Position numbers and translations under genes: made by a program. The notes below the pieces were generated by a model. It ran no database searches. It saw only the letters and a list, made by a program, of their open reading frames with translations, and was not told where the DNA came from. A stretch of 64,000 nucleotides of DNA from Mytilus trossulus (taxonomy: Eukaryota > Mollusca > Bivalvia > Mytilida > Mytilidae), in assembly GCF_036588685.1 (NCBI RefSeq), contig NC_086382.1, positions 68,060,929 through 68,124,928 on the forward strand. The letters run 5' to 3'. Shown here in pieces: positions 24,166 to 37,000 of the stretch (its first letter is position 1; the number at the start of each line of letters is the position of its first letter).

Positions 24166-24464
24166 GCAGCGTTTGCATACAGAGTAAATATCTCCCAATA
24201 AAACGATATTCACGGGCTTTTATTTCCTTGAAAGACAGTTGCTGCTCACAAGGAAGCTTTTAAAGCAAGAGTTCAAAATAATTAATTTGAAATCATCCCT
24301 TCCAAAATTTTACCGACACCATTACGAGTTGGTTGACTGTTATTGAATAACTGTTTTGACAGATGCTATCGGATATGTTCCTCATGTCGTAACGACAACG
24401 ACAATCCCATTCCCTTTTCAAAAATGTTACTACAGGATTTGTAATAATATGAGTAACATGACGG

Positions 24465-24690
24465 GTGTAACAGGTCGAACAGGATCTGCTTACCCTTCCG
24501 GAGCACACGATGCCCCCCGTCTTTGCCGTGGGTTCCTGTTGCTTAGTCTTTAGATTTCTTTGTTGTGTGGCGTGCATATTTATTTGTCTGTTTGTCTTTT
24601 TTCTTTTTTAGCCAGGGTGACATTGTCAGTTTATTTTTGATCTTTAAGTTTGACTGTTCCTCTGGTATCTTTCGCCCCTTCTTTAATTAA
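24465..24690 (-). repeat. Dispersed repeat R2, reverse copy
   Basis: Reads GGATCTGCTTACCCTTCCGG, TTTGTCTGTTTGTCTTTTTT and AGTTTGACTGTTCCTCTGGT, the reverse complement of the R2 consensus. It faces the copy at 23,935, so the pair forms an inverted repeat. Confidence 0.7.
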
Positions 24691-26213
24691 AGCAATGCAT
24701 TTTAATATAATCCTTTAGTTAGCTTGATCAAGTATATGTACGTGTTTAATCCATTCATTTGGAAAAGAAATAATTGAAAACATGTAGCTGTTAGTAAAGG
24801 TAACAGTAGTATATCGGTGTTCAAAAGTCATAAATCGATTGAAAGAAGACAAATCCGGGTTCCAAACTATCATCGTAAGAATCACATCAACTATAAGAGG
24901 AAAAGATCAAAACAACAGAAACACTAATAACAGTGCAACAAAAACAAACGAGAATGCAACTTACATAGAAACGAACTATTAGATAAAAACTGCCATATGC
25001 TAGACTTGTTACAGGTCAGTCTCAGAAAAATTGTAGTTTGAGCCTCGCGATGTATGGCAATGTTAAATTTACTGCGAAAATGAAGTAATTACATGACAGC
25101 AATACAGTTCAAACAACTGCAAGAACAGTCTGAACATACAAATATATATTAATAAATAACAGAAGTGTATATTTCGACATGTTAACCACAGAAAAACAAC
25201 AAATGACTGACAGTACACAAAGCAGCATAATAGAATTACAAACTATGAGTCACACGTTTTTATCAACGCCACAAAAAATGACGCCATAGGTAAATTTCAA
25301 AAAATTTGGCAGAAATCGAAATTACAAGAATATAATTGTGTAATTAATTGTATTATCTTACTATGTCGTTCTTCTAATCACACTGTAAAGAAATAAATAC
25401 TGTAAATATAGTTGCTTTAAAATAAATTCATAAATGAACTGGGTGATTAATTATGTGTATCGTTACATACGAATATCAAATAGAATTAGAATTATAACTA
25501 CAAAAATGTACACACCATAAGACATAAAAGATCAGAATTACAAACAAAACATTCTTACTAAATACATGAATGCTGGATAAACAAAAGAGTTACGTCGTGT
25601 AGCAATGCGAATTCGTACTCAGCAAAACAGTTATATTCGGGAATAGGTCACGTTCGGTACCTGAATGGCCAGACGATATAAATGGTAAACCACAGTCTAA
25701 AACGTGGTAAAATTGTCTTAAGTTAGTTAAGACACAGACATATCGTATAGACCACCATATCGTGATTTCTGGAATAGTTTCTGCTAAGAAGCACACTCCT
25801 TTATGTGATATGTATAGTGTGAATATGTACGAGCATAATGTATCAACTGAGACATACGATGGAGCAAAGGGTATGTTACTGCTGAGAAATGGGAAATTGA
25901 TATTTAGGAAATTGAAATCGTCCCATTGTCATTGATTTTAGTGGAAAGTCGTCAATCTGTGTAAATATTGAGGAAGATATCAAGGTATGAAGTAGTCCTT
26001 CTAGTATCAGTAGTATGTTGAGTTTGAAGTGCACTCGGATATAGGAGATGTTAGTACTGGTTGAAAAAATAAGCACGATAAGCATTAAATACTTAGAGAT
26101 TGATTGTGGTTCTTTGTTCACGTAAGAAAATATAAATATCGAAAGTGGAACTGAAAGAAATTTCTAAAATAAGAAATCTATTCTTGAATACCTATTGATT
26201 CAAGTGACACGCC
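24691..26213. other. Intergenic, upstream region of OAS copy 2
   Basis: 24,930-25,300 resembles a diverged dispersed repeat. The last 80 bases (from TATCGAAAGTGGAACTGAAA) are homologous to the sequence just upstream of the ATG at 11,076 and are the likely 5' UTR or promoter-proximal region. Confidence 0.45.
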
Positions 26214-26709
26214 ATGCCAGGTAAGAACACATGTACATTTGTATGTGTTTCCTATGGACAAAGCTTATTTGAGACCTTGGCAAATGCTTTGCATCTCTAT
26301 TTATTCACATTAATATTATGTTTGTAAATATATGCGTAACTTCTCATTTACATGTGTAATGTACATAATATGATCAAAGATCAGTTATGTCATAACAGCA
26401 GAAACAATTGAACAACAATTGAACAAATTGTTTCAAATAAAATAAATAGTTATCATAGTGTCATATGATACCAGTGCTATGTAGGCGCATGGTTAACAGT
26501 TTTAAAAATATTTTGTAAGTTTTTGTTTCAAATACGTTAACGTAAATGGTCAGTGAAATGTTATCAAACGTTCGAAAATACAAGGTGAACATATTTGTTT
26601 GGAAGTAAATGTTTTATCTTTATAGAGTCAGGATATAAGGCCTATTTATGCATGTGTTATAAATCCAATGATTAAATCAAGATCGTGTTTGTGCACTGTA
26701 TCAAAGGTT

Positions 26710-26830
26710 TAAGATAAACTCATCATAAATACCAGTATTGAAATTCTTCATTTACGCCAGACGCGCGTTTCGACTACAAATGACTCATTAGTGACGCTCG
26801 AATCAAAAAAGTTAATAAGGCATAAAACGT
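26710..26830 (+). repeat. Dispersed repeat R1
   Basis: AACTCATCATAAATACCAGT, GCCAGACGCGCGTTTCGACT and GACTCATTAGTGACGCTCGA. Lies in intron 1 of OAS copy 2. Confidence 0.75.
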
Positions 26831-27589
26831 GCGATATCGACTGGCATTGAGGACCTAAATTCCTTAGCAAATATCGGTCAATGTGACTAAAACAGCTGAC
26901 AACTTTGAAACATATAGCATACAAACAATATACACGAAGTGTTGATCTGACTATATCTTTAATATTTTAAAATATATTCACACTTATAAAACTTGGTTTG
27001 GTTGATAGTTTAAGGTTGATTGACGTTATGATGATATGTTAAGATTGCTACTTATATGTATATATATATGGTGTGGAGCAATGATTTAAAAAAGAGGGTC
27101 CTAGATAGCATAAGTTTATACTGATGCTAATAAAAAATGTATATGCATTTATCATTATTATAATTAGCTCAATAAGGGGAGCTGGACCACTTGCACCCCT
27201 AAATCCGTCTCTTTGTATCATATACAAAAAAAAACATATACTGGGCACTCAAAACAAATATTTCAAATTCACAAATCTTTGATGTTAGGTTATAAAGTTT
27301 CACAATTTTGTTTACATGGTAAAGGCCAATTTCGCAAGACGAGTTAATTCAATGATTCTTTTGTAAAGTTTCTTTTAATTTCATTCACACGAAGTTGTTT
27401 TTGACACAAATCTGTGTAATAAAGTTTAAAACAATTTTAAAAATAACTAGTTTAAAAATAAGGTACCCTTTTAGAACAGAAAAGAAGAAATGAAAGTCAG
27501 CGTCTCTATTCTGATCGGAATCTGAGGTTTAGTTTTGAAAACATATTTTACGAAACTTAAGACCTAGCCAAACAATAGTCTGTCCTATT

Positions 27590-27955
27590 GGTTAAGTGAC
27601 AATAATGAGATGTGGTTTGATTGCCTGTTAGACAATCATCCACCAAAGTTCAAACGAAGTGCATGTGTTCAATTATCGGGAAACGTATTCAAGAACGAAA
27701 CAAAACCCATACCGTATTGTCGGGTATAAAAGGCCCCGACATAAAAAAGGGACGAAAGATACCAGAAGGACAGTAAAAATCATAACAAGAAAATAAACTG
27801 ACAACGCCATTACTAAAAATGAAAAAGACAGACAGACAAACAATAGAACACATGACACAACATAGAAACCTACAGAATAAGCAACACAAACCCCACCAAA
27901 AACTAGGGGTGATCTTCAGAGATCCGGAAGGGTAAGCAGATCCTGCTCCACATGT
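27590..27955 (+). repeat. Adjacent dispersed repeats R3 (27,590-27,665) and R2 (27,739-27,955)
   Basis: R3: TGAGATGTGGTTTGATTGCC then CATCCACCAAAG. R2: GGGACGAAAGATACCAGAAG through CCGGAAGGGTAAGCAGATCC. This is the best complete R2 copy in the window and defines the 185-bp unit inserted at 32,257. The minus ORFs here belong to R2. Confidence 0.75.
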
Positions 27956-29447
27956 GTTGTAAAGACATAAAATGAATAATTGATAAAACATTTACGGCCT
28001 ACTTTATATCACCTTTTTAACGAAAAACAAATACGACACACATAAAAAAATAACTTCCGACTCTTGGCAGACACATAAAGAATGTTTCGGGGTTAAAATT
28101 TTAATGAGCGCTCAAACCTCCACATACCTGGTGTAACAGCACAACATGTCTTAATCTAATATTTCAATTTTTTTTATATCGGATATCGATTCATATTTAT
28201 GATATACTCTAGTGGCCTGGAACTATGTGGCATAATCTAGACATCAACTTATGCAAGATAGCACGAACCAGATGAATGCATATAATTAGTTACGAGAACA
28301 AAATAGCATACGAAATCAATGGTTACTCCAAATATACTAAGACAGAACACCAATCGTATTCACACAAAAAGGACGACTGTTTAATTTGTCGTAATTTCTA
28401 AACATTCAGCTGAACCAACATAACAAAAATACCGAACTGTACATGATTAGTGCTTATGGTGTCTAGAATAATCTTTCTGTCCATATAAAGGACAAAAGTA
28501 TCGCCGCCATTTGAATTAATTAGAAAAATTGGAATAGGCAGGAACGTGTCTTTTTCTGTAGAATTAAAACCAAAAAAGATGAAAAAAAGTAAAAACGAAT
28601 TTTGTTTGTTTGTATGTTTGTATGTCAAAAAATACGTATGGCTGTTATCAGGTTTATGGTTGGATTGTTGTCTCTTTGACACATTCCCCATTTATATTCT
28701 CAATTTCATACGATCTTCTGTATCAACATAAATTCAGTTGACTCCTTGTTATAGTGTTTTCCATTATTTAAGAATGTTTAACCAAATTTAATGTTGTTTG
28801 ACGATTTATCAAAAATAAAAAAGATGAAAGATAGGAAGATAGTAAACACCAAAAATAATAAATAAAAATAAAAATAAAGATTTAAGATGCAAGACGATAA
28901 TATTACTGAAGCCACAATTTACATATGATGAAATATGGTACATGTATGGTTGCAAATGAGACAACTATGTGAACCTATATATGCAAACGTACGTACATCG
29001 ACTCATTATCAGAGTTCTTTAATTGCGCCTCTGTTGTCGTATATTCCTACTTTACTCTCATATCTTGAAATATATAATACATGTAGATGTAAAACTGACA
29101 AAAGTACTACCATGACGAAAATTATCATTAGGCTGATTATAAAAAGTAGTGCCTTTAAATATATATTTTTGCCGATTTTTTTGTATCTGCCTGTTATCTT
29201 TGACACTGTTATAGATAGACGTAAAACGCTACAGAATTTAAAGCTTAAAAAACATACAAAAAATACTAAAATGAAAGAATTCATCAAATTACACGTTGTA
29301 CATGTATATCTTCATGTGTCCGAAGGGCTTTGTAAAAGTTTATATTATCATGTGGTGTTTAACTCAACATTAGATATCTGTGTACTACTGACGATTTTGA
29401 TAACACGTGTTTAAATGAGGTATGATCATATTTAGTTCCTATTTTAG
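27956..29447. other. Intron 1 of OAS copy 2: repeat fragments, no gene
   Basis: 28,661-28,706 is a reverse Naiad tail fragment (GTTGTCTCTTTGACACATTC). The 159-codon ORF at 28,935-29,414 has no recognisable domain and starts in an R3-like fragment (CAAATGAGACAACTATGTGA); I do not accept it as a gene. Confidence 0.45.
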
Positions 29448-29518
29448 GATATTTGTTTCTTGTGTTTGTGTTTGCAAGTTTGTCGACTATATCGGCAGAT
29501 CTTTATTATGGACCTGAT

Positions 29519-31123
29519 GTAAATATTGATTTTATTTGATCAGGATTTGTTTTCTCTTTCAATTGATAGATGCATACAGGCGTTTTGAATTATATATCGG
29601 ACATCAAAATCATTCAATCGCGTAGTGGAATTAACTATTTGTGGATTCTTATAAATTCTATATATAACTTTTGGACTAGTTGAAATCTCGGTCTATTTCT
29701 GTAATTTATTCTTACATACTTTTGATTTTTTTTAACCCGGTATGCTAAAATTGTCTATGTAAATTTTAAAATTGTTTGTATGCACATTGAACGATTTTAT
29801 GTGACGTACAAAAATTTTGACGTCAGACACTCAAATCAATGAATGTGTTCGTTGATAGTAGATGTTTTTGTGTTCTGTTAAATTGTTCCTTTTAAAATTG
29901 TTATACGATGATGACTGATGCACCCATATTTTGACTATTTTATTTATTGTGTCTGTTTATTTAACGCATCAATGTAAATATAACGGAATTTGATAAGACT
30001 GTCATTAAAGTGAGAGGGTTAGCGCTATAGAACCAGGTTTTATCCACCATTTTCTACATTTGAAAATGCCTGTACCAATATCAGGAATATGGCAAATCTT
30101 GTCCATTCGTTTATGATGCGTTTTGTTATTTGATTTTGCCATGTGATTATGGACTTTCCGAATTGATTTTCCTCCAAGATCAGTATTTTTGTGATTTTAC
30201 TTTTTATGTAAAGTACTGAAAGTGTTCATCTTTTTGCTGAAATACGAAATCATATTCTAATAATATTAATCTATTAAAGTGCATTGAACAAAGCAATAAC
30301 ATACAAACGCAAAACGTACTTTAATAGACATACAAGCTCATGATAGACTTTAGAATTAAAACATATAATGATAGCTCTCACAAAATGCTTTCAGAATATT
30401 TAAAAATGTACAGGCCATTATAAAGTATATATTGTACCATAAATACAATTTTCTGTAGATTCCTTATTGAATTATAAAATTTCTGAGTGACCACTTCTTA
30501 ATATTCTGAGTTAAAAAAAAAATAGATCTACATTCATGTATCGAAATATGCTGACTTAGATTATGTTTAAATTATACCTTGTTTCTGGTATCTAAGAATC
30601 ATAAATGGTGGAAGACTTCCATGATAAAAAAGTATGATAGAATTGACAAAGTGACAACTATCGGTATCCACCAGAGATAAAAGTACGACTATGTTGATAT
30701 TTGTCAGTCATAGACTGTCTAGCCTACAAGGTGTATTAAATATTTTGTGTAAAATATATACTTTATTCATCGTTATATCTATACGACTTAAACATTGTCT
30801 ACTGATTGGCTGTTCAATATAGTTAATTTGATCAAGTTTTGAAATTGCATACTTAATAAAACATTTCAAAATGACAACGAAAAACGATTCTTTATGGACT
30901 ATATGGATTATGGACTTTCCGAATTGAATTTACTCTGAGTTCAGTATTTTTGTGATTTTAATTTAAATTGTTTATATTTTATACCATTTCAAGTCAAGTA
31001 GGCTTACTAAATTTCTTTTACTGTACATACTTACTTATGCTACATATGCATGTTCTGGTGGTGTACAACTATGAAAGAGACGTCTCTTAATAATTATAAT
31101 AAGCGTATCTAATTTATTCGAAG
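29519..31123. other. Intron 2 of OAS copy 2: dispersed repeats
   Basis: 29,960-30,090 is a reverse copy of the repeat at 60,985-61,160 (sharing GGTACAGGCA / TGCCTGTACC). GATTATGGACTTTCCGAATT occurs twice (about 30,145 and 30,905), marking another diverged repeat. No exon is seen. Confidence 0.5.
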
Positions 31124-31539
31124 ACAGAAGAATCTCATAAAGAAGATGACGGTGACTTTGTTGGGAGACGTCATGGTGAATCTCTGTCAAAATTTATAGC
31201 CAGAGTTATTGCTCCAAATAAAGAATACTTACAAAAATGTGGGAGAACCATAGACAAAGTGGCTGATTTGATGAAAAGTAAGATGGTACTTTACAAAGTA
31301 GGCAAAACTATCAAGGTAGGCATTGAGTGTTACTTATATTTTCTATAATATATAGTCACATTTTTATTGTTTTAAAGACTACATGTTGCCCTATAGACAT
31401 CTTTAGATGTTTTTTATTCATACAGTTAAAATGACAGTTGGTTTAAATAAGCGTTACAAAACAAGTGACAGAAAAAACCAGACACATATTGAAAGAAACG
31501 CAAACTTGTAATGCTACCTCGACGTGCTAGACTATTTTG

Positions 31540-32130
31540 TCTGACAAACGTGATGTAAATGCTAAGAGATATAGAATGACTGTAAGTGAGATGGCATACA
31601 CACTGAAGGAGATTATTTAAAGGCTGATAGCGAAATATGATATAAATGCAGAGAACGATAGTATGAATGTTTATAGAGGTTGTATGAACGATTAAAAAGG
31701 GCATGCTTACCAAGAGAGATGTCATGAATGTCACGAAAGAAGAAATAAATGTAAAACGAGGTGATATGAATATCAAGATAAAAACAAATTGGGAAGAGAA
31801 AGGAAATGTTAAATTCGTCAAAAAACAACATCCCGACCAAAAAATCCAGAAAACAACCCATGGCCACCAATGAATATTTAACGCAACTCAAATTAAACTC
31901 CGAAACAGACAAACTATAATTGTCAATGAGACAACTCTCCACAAGAGACCAAAGTGACACAGAAATAAACAACTATAGGTCTTCAACAACGACGAACAAA
32001 GCCCATACCGCATAATCAACGAAATGACAATGACAATTCAAACGAAAAACCTAACTGCCTAATTTACGTATAAAAATGAAAAAAAAACTAATGTGTAACT
32101 CATAAACAAACGACAACCACTGAATTACAG
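31540..32130 (+). repeat. Intron 3 of OAS copy 2: unexpanded minisatellite motifs, Naiad tail remnant and R3
   Basis: 31,540-31,740 has scattered ATGCTAAGAGATATAGAATG-like motifs matching the seed of the 21-bp array in copy 1. 31,795-31,870 is a decayed Naiad tail (AACAACATCCCGACCAAAAA). 31,900-32,130 is R3 (GTCAATGAGACAACTCTCCA). The minus ORFs at 31,426-31,972 are incidental. Confidence 0.6.
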
Positions 32131-32256
32131 TCCATCAACATAACAAGTTTATCATAACTCATAACAGGGTGGATCCCTTGGAAAGGGTTCTGCAGTAAAA
32201 CAGATGGCCGACGCAGACCTTCTTTTTCCGTTAAGAGGTATTGGTTCAGTAAAAGA

Positions 32257-32441
32257 GGGACGAAAGATACCAAAGGGACAGTCAAACTCGTAAATCTAAA
32301 ACAAAATGACAACGCCATGGCTAAAAATGAAAAAGACAAACAGAAAAACAATAGTACACATGACACAACATAGAAAACTAAAGAATAAACAACACGAACC
32401 CCACCAAAAACCAGGGGTGATATCAGGTGCTCCGGAAGGGT
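32257..32441 (+). mobile_element. R2 insertion inside OAS copy 2 exon 4
   Basis: A 185-bp R2 unit (GGGACGAAAG to CCGGAAGGGT) breaks the exon after TTCAGTAAAAGA. AAGA is found at both edges (32,253-32,256 and 32,442-32,445), a 4-bp target-site duplication. Removing it restores alignment to copy 1 exactly (454 versus 265 nt). This proves that R2 is or was mobile and defines its true ends. No ORF of its own. Confidence 0.85.
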
Positions 32442-33428
32442 AAGAACTTAGTGTCAAACTACCGGAAGTACTTAAATCATTACAATCAGCTTTAGACCGC
32501 TCCGGATTCAACATAACGTCTATTTCTAGAACTCCATTTACCATACAGTTTAATATTTCAATTGATGGAGTTTTACAAGAGGTTGATCTTCTACCAATAA
32601 TAGATCTAGAAATAAAGAATCGTAAGTTTAAAACAATCAGTCATAGATTAACTAAAATTATATGTACTTCTGTAGGTTATATACAATATGGTTGTTAATC
32701 TGTGAAAACAGAAATAATAAGTAACTTCAAATAATTTAACAACGGTCATTTCGAATTAAATTACTCTAGTTGATATCCACATTGATATTGTTTTTGATTT
32801 AATAGTTTTTTTTAATGAAATACTTTAATAAAGTTATTGCACTCGGCACCATCGAACTCTTATATAAATTAAAAATATATCGAATATTTGACTGTCCCGT
32901 TAACTATCCCATATTTGTTCCACCTTCATATATAGATATTGTAATATTTCCAATAGTGGGTCTGTTAGTTTATCCAGGTATCTTCAATGATTTATTCGTA
33001 AGTGATCAATGTATAATAAAAATATGAGTGAAATTAATTAATGCTTATCCCAATATCAATGACATTTAGATGCAAACCATTATAATAGTTAATTCTGACA
33101 TCGTCAAATTTTTTCTCAAAAGCAACAAAGGAGAACCTTAAATCAATTTACACAGAAATGACGAGAACGAACATTTGCGAAATTACTACATGAAATGTTT
33201 GTCCTTCCTTCAGGTGAATATTGTCAAACAACAGTCAACAAAAGTAAAATCTATCATACGATTACTTAAGCTGGGGTCACACATTCACGATTTTACTACC
33301 GTTTTTGATAGGACCATTCCCGATTAAAATTTATTAAAAGTCTGATCAAGATCCTGTGAATCGTGGATGGAAATTCAAACTTAAATTAAAATTTGTAAAA
33401 AAAATAATTTGATCACGACATCAATCAG

Positions 33429-33848
33429 ATAAAATTGAGAATGGAAATGGGGAATGTGTCAAAGAGACAACAACCCGACCAAAATAAAAAATAAAAAACA
33501 CAACAGCAGAAGGTCACCAACAGGTCTTCAATGTAGCGAGAAATTCCCGCACCCGGAGGCGTCCTTCAGCTGGCCCCTAAACAAATATATACTAGTTCAG
33601 TGATAATGAACGCCATACTAATTTCCAAATTGTACACAAGAAACTAAAATTTAAATAATACAAGACTAACAAAGGCCAGAGGCTCCTGACTTGGGACAGG
33701 CGCAAAAATGCGGCGGGGTTAAACATGTTTGTGAGATCTCAACCCTCCCCCTATACCTCTAACCAGTGTAGAAAAGTAAAAGCATAACAATACGCACATT
33801 AAAATTCAGTTCAAGAGAAGTCCGAGTCTGATGTCAGAAGATGTAACC
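33429..33848 (-). repeat. Naiad 3' pseudo-LTR
   Basis: A 420-bp direct repeat of 37,452-37,871, from ATAAAATTGAGAATGG to GATGTAACC. On inspection I find one difference: CTCAACCCTCC here, CTCAACTCTCC in the other copy. Such terminal direct repeats arise in Penelope-like elements from tandem insertion, not from LTR biology. Confidence 0.93.
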
Positions 33849-33960
33849 AAAGAAAATAAACAAAATGACAATAATACATAAATAACAACAGACTACTAGC
33901 AGTTAACTGACATGCCAGCTCCAGACTTCAATTAAACTGACTGAAAGATTATGATTTCAT

Positions 33961-34023
33961 CATATGAACATCAGGCACAATCCTTCCCGTAAGGGGTTTA
34001 GTATCATACCATCATAACATATA
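33961..34023 (-). promoter_or_regulatory. Type II SECIS element in the Naiad 3' UTR
   Basis: Folded by hand on the minus strand, 53 nt after the UAA. Helix I: TATATG with CATATG (6 bp, one G-T pair). Core: ATGAT on the 5' side and TGAT on the 3' side, giving the non-Watson-Crick UGA/GA quartet. Helix II: GGTATGATACT with AGGATTGTGCC (11 positions, one A-G mismatch, several G-U). Then unpaired AAA on the 5' side, and a mini-stem CCC/GGG closing a short loop, the type II form. This is what eukaryotic selenocysteine insertion requires. The fold is manual and has no energy score. Confidence 0.78.
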
Positions 34024-34076
34024 TGAGAAGAACATAACCCGTGTCATGCCAACAACTGTTTTTAGAATAAATGTGT

Positions 34077-37000
34077 TTAGTTCCGACGCAAAGACCTTAT
34101 CAGTGACTCAATATTAACGCCAAAATATGCAATCTTTAATGACTTGACAACAGTATCGTAATTATATCCCTTCTTAATAAGTCTATTCAAAGGTTTTGTA
34201 AGTTTATGAGGTGAATACTGACACCTTTGTGCTTTATAAAGAATATTTCCATAAAAAATTGGATGTGAAATACCTGAACGTATAAAAAGTCTGCATGTTG
34301 AGCTATATTTACGAATGATGTCTTTATACCGATGATAAAATTTAGTAAATGTTTTGACTAGTTTGTGATATCGAAAACCCTGGTGTAATAATTTTTCAGT
34401 AATACATAAATTTCTCTCGTTAAAATCTAAAACATTGTTACATACACGAGCGAATCGTACAAGTTGAGATATATAAACACCGTAAGATGGTGACAAGGGA
34501 ACGTCACCATCTAAAAACGGATAATTAACGATAGGAAATGAAAAATCATCCCTTTTATCATAAATTTTAGTATTCAGCTTTCCGTTAGTGATATAGATAT
34601 CAAGATCGAGGAAAGGGCAGTGGTCATTGTTAGTATTAGCTTTATTTAAAGTGAGTTCACCAGGATAAATTTCATTAATATACATACTGAAGTCGTCATT
34701 ATTGAGAGCCAAAATATCATCCAAATATCTAAAAGTATTATTAAATTTGTTTATCAGATGTTGTTTTGATGGGTCTTTGCTTATTTTTGTCATAAATTGT
34801 AACTCGTAACAATACAAAAAGAGGTCCGCAATAAGTGGTGCACAGTTAGTCCCCATTGGAATTCCGATAATCTGACGATATACGGAATCCCCAAAGCGAA
34901 CAAAAATGTTATCTAGTAAAAATTCAAGGGCATATATAGTATCAAAGCATGTCCAATTAACATAGTTTTTTTGTTTATTGCTACTAAAAAATGACCTAAA
35001 AGAGTTTGAACATATATATTCACATTCTGATTTTTTGAATGCCCATTTAATTAGATGTGTGAATTTTTTCTTAATGAGAATGTGAGGCAATGTGGTATAC
35101 AGGGTAGAAAAATCAAAACTTTGAACAGATTCAAAATCACCAATATAAGCATGCAATTTATCAAGTACTTCCAACGAGTTCTTGACACTCCAAAAGTAAT
35201 TTATTCCACTATTTTCGAAGGCCTTATTTGAACAATTTATTATAAGGTTTTTAATTGTACCAAGTGTGCTGGTAAGAATAATAGACAATTTAGTAGTTGA
35301 ACAATGGCTTGAAGACGAAATAAATCTATATTTGTAAGGGGTTTTGTGTAGCTTCGGAAGCCAATACATAGTTGGAACTTTCATTGTATTTGGCTCTGCT
35401 TGTAAAGCGGTGGCTAAAAGTTTATGTTTGTTACAGATTTCGTTTTCTGAAAATGGAGTCAGTTGGAATGTTGGTGAATTGGTGATTTCCTTTTTCAGAA
35501 CCTCGATGTAAAATTTACGTCAAACAATAATAATATTATTAGCAGCTTTATCGGCCGGGACAAAAACAAATTCCTTGGCTAGTTCTTTTAGTTTATGTTT
35601 GATACGAGAAATAGGTTTATTGTGGTTATTGTTAATAGTAAAATGTTCTTTAAAATGTTGAATACGTATATCAACTATCTTCATTACTGAATTAAAAAAA
35701 GAGTCCAAAGATTTTTTGTCAGCTTTTTCCCGTTTTATCCATTTCATACAGTAAGTAAGGAGTGAGTCGTGGATGATATTACGACACTCATTCCAATTAA
35801 TAATTGACGGGGGACGATATTTAGGTCCTTTACTGAGAAATGATTTTAACTCTCGGTCTTGAACGATGTTAAGATCTCCTGTTATAACATGGGAAATGGG
35901 TCCATAAATATATTCGGAATTACTGCAATTACATGAAGTAGGTGTATTTTCACTGATATTAACATCTTTACACAATTGACTATAATTAAACACAAATTTC
36001 CGGGTAGATTTCTTGTAAATATAACAAATAAGAGGTAGCTCAGTATTGTCAAAATATCCAGGAATTTGTTCTTTAACAGAATGGTCGTTAAATATACCGG
36101 CAATATTTACAAAATCAAAGCCTTTGTTGACATACTTAATTTTAATAAAATGTTTTTTATGATCTTCAGGGCGATCAATTTTGGGAAATAATTTAGAATA
36201 ACAATATGCCATAATAATTTGAACAATTTCATACTTAGGACTGCTATATGAAATTGTGTTGCAATCCTCCAAAATTTTATTTAACTTATTAACCGGTAAC
36301 GAACAGAGTTTTGTTAACAGATAATGTCTGCCGTTGTTTTTTGAAATAGAAATAAGGTCCGAAATATTGGTATGATTGGCCCGAAATTTTCTTTGATTGC
36401 GATTTGTTCTACAACCGTGAGAACGGTTTTTACGAACAGTTTTAGAAACAATATCCAAAATGTTAACGGAATTGGTTCTAGATATATTACCAATTCCCAT
36501 GATATTATCATTTAGACCGAGAGGGTAAACTGTCTGTAATTTTTTAATCCAATTTAATTCAATTATTTTCCGTGATCGTACAAACTTTGAATGCGATTCA
36601 CCAGGCTGCTTATTTACTACTTCTAAAGGTTGAACTGCTAAATATTTAAAAGGATGGTTGTGCTTCTTAAGGTGTTGGTAAATGATACTTTTGAATTTAT
36701 TAGGTCTTTTAAAACGATACAGATGTTCTTGAGTGCGTTTTGATAAATATCTTCCAGTTTCTCCTACGTACTGAATACCACATCCCGGTTTGTTTCATGT
36801 GAGTAAATAAATAATACTGTTTGTTTTTCAAGTAATATCAGTTTCAAAATTTAAAGAAAATGTGCGACCATTAAACGTGGACCTTACCGTATTGTTGGTG
36901 GACAGACGGGGACATGTAAGTCATTTTTTGGCATGACACTTATCGATAGAAGGGTAACCACGATTTTTATTGTTAAAAATGTTAGCGATGGTAGTATTTT

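Noticed and set aside
28935..29414. 159-codon ORF in intron 1 of OAS copy 2
   Set aside because: No recognisable domain, begins in a dispersed-repeat fragment and has no splice or homologous support in copy 1.
35520..36500. Two separate retroelement genes split at 35,520
   Set aside because: Both parts share one frame with only a UGA between them, and the endonuclease upstream is in the same frame; treated as one recoded ORF.
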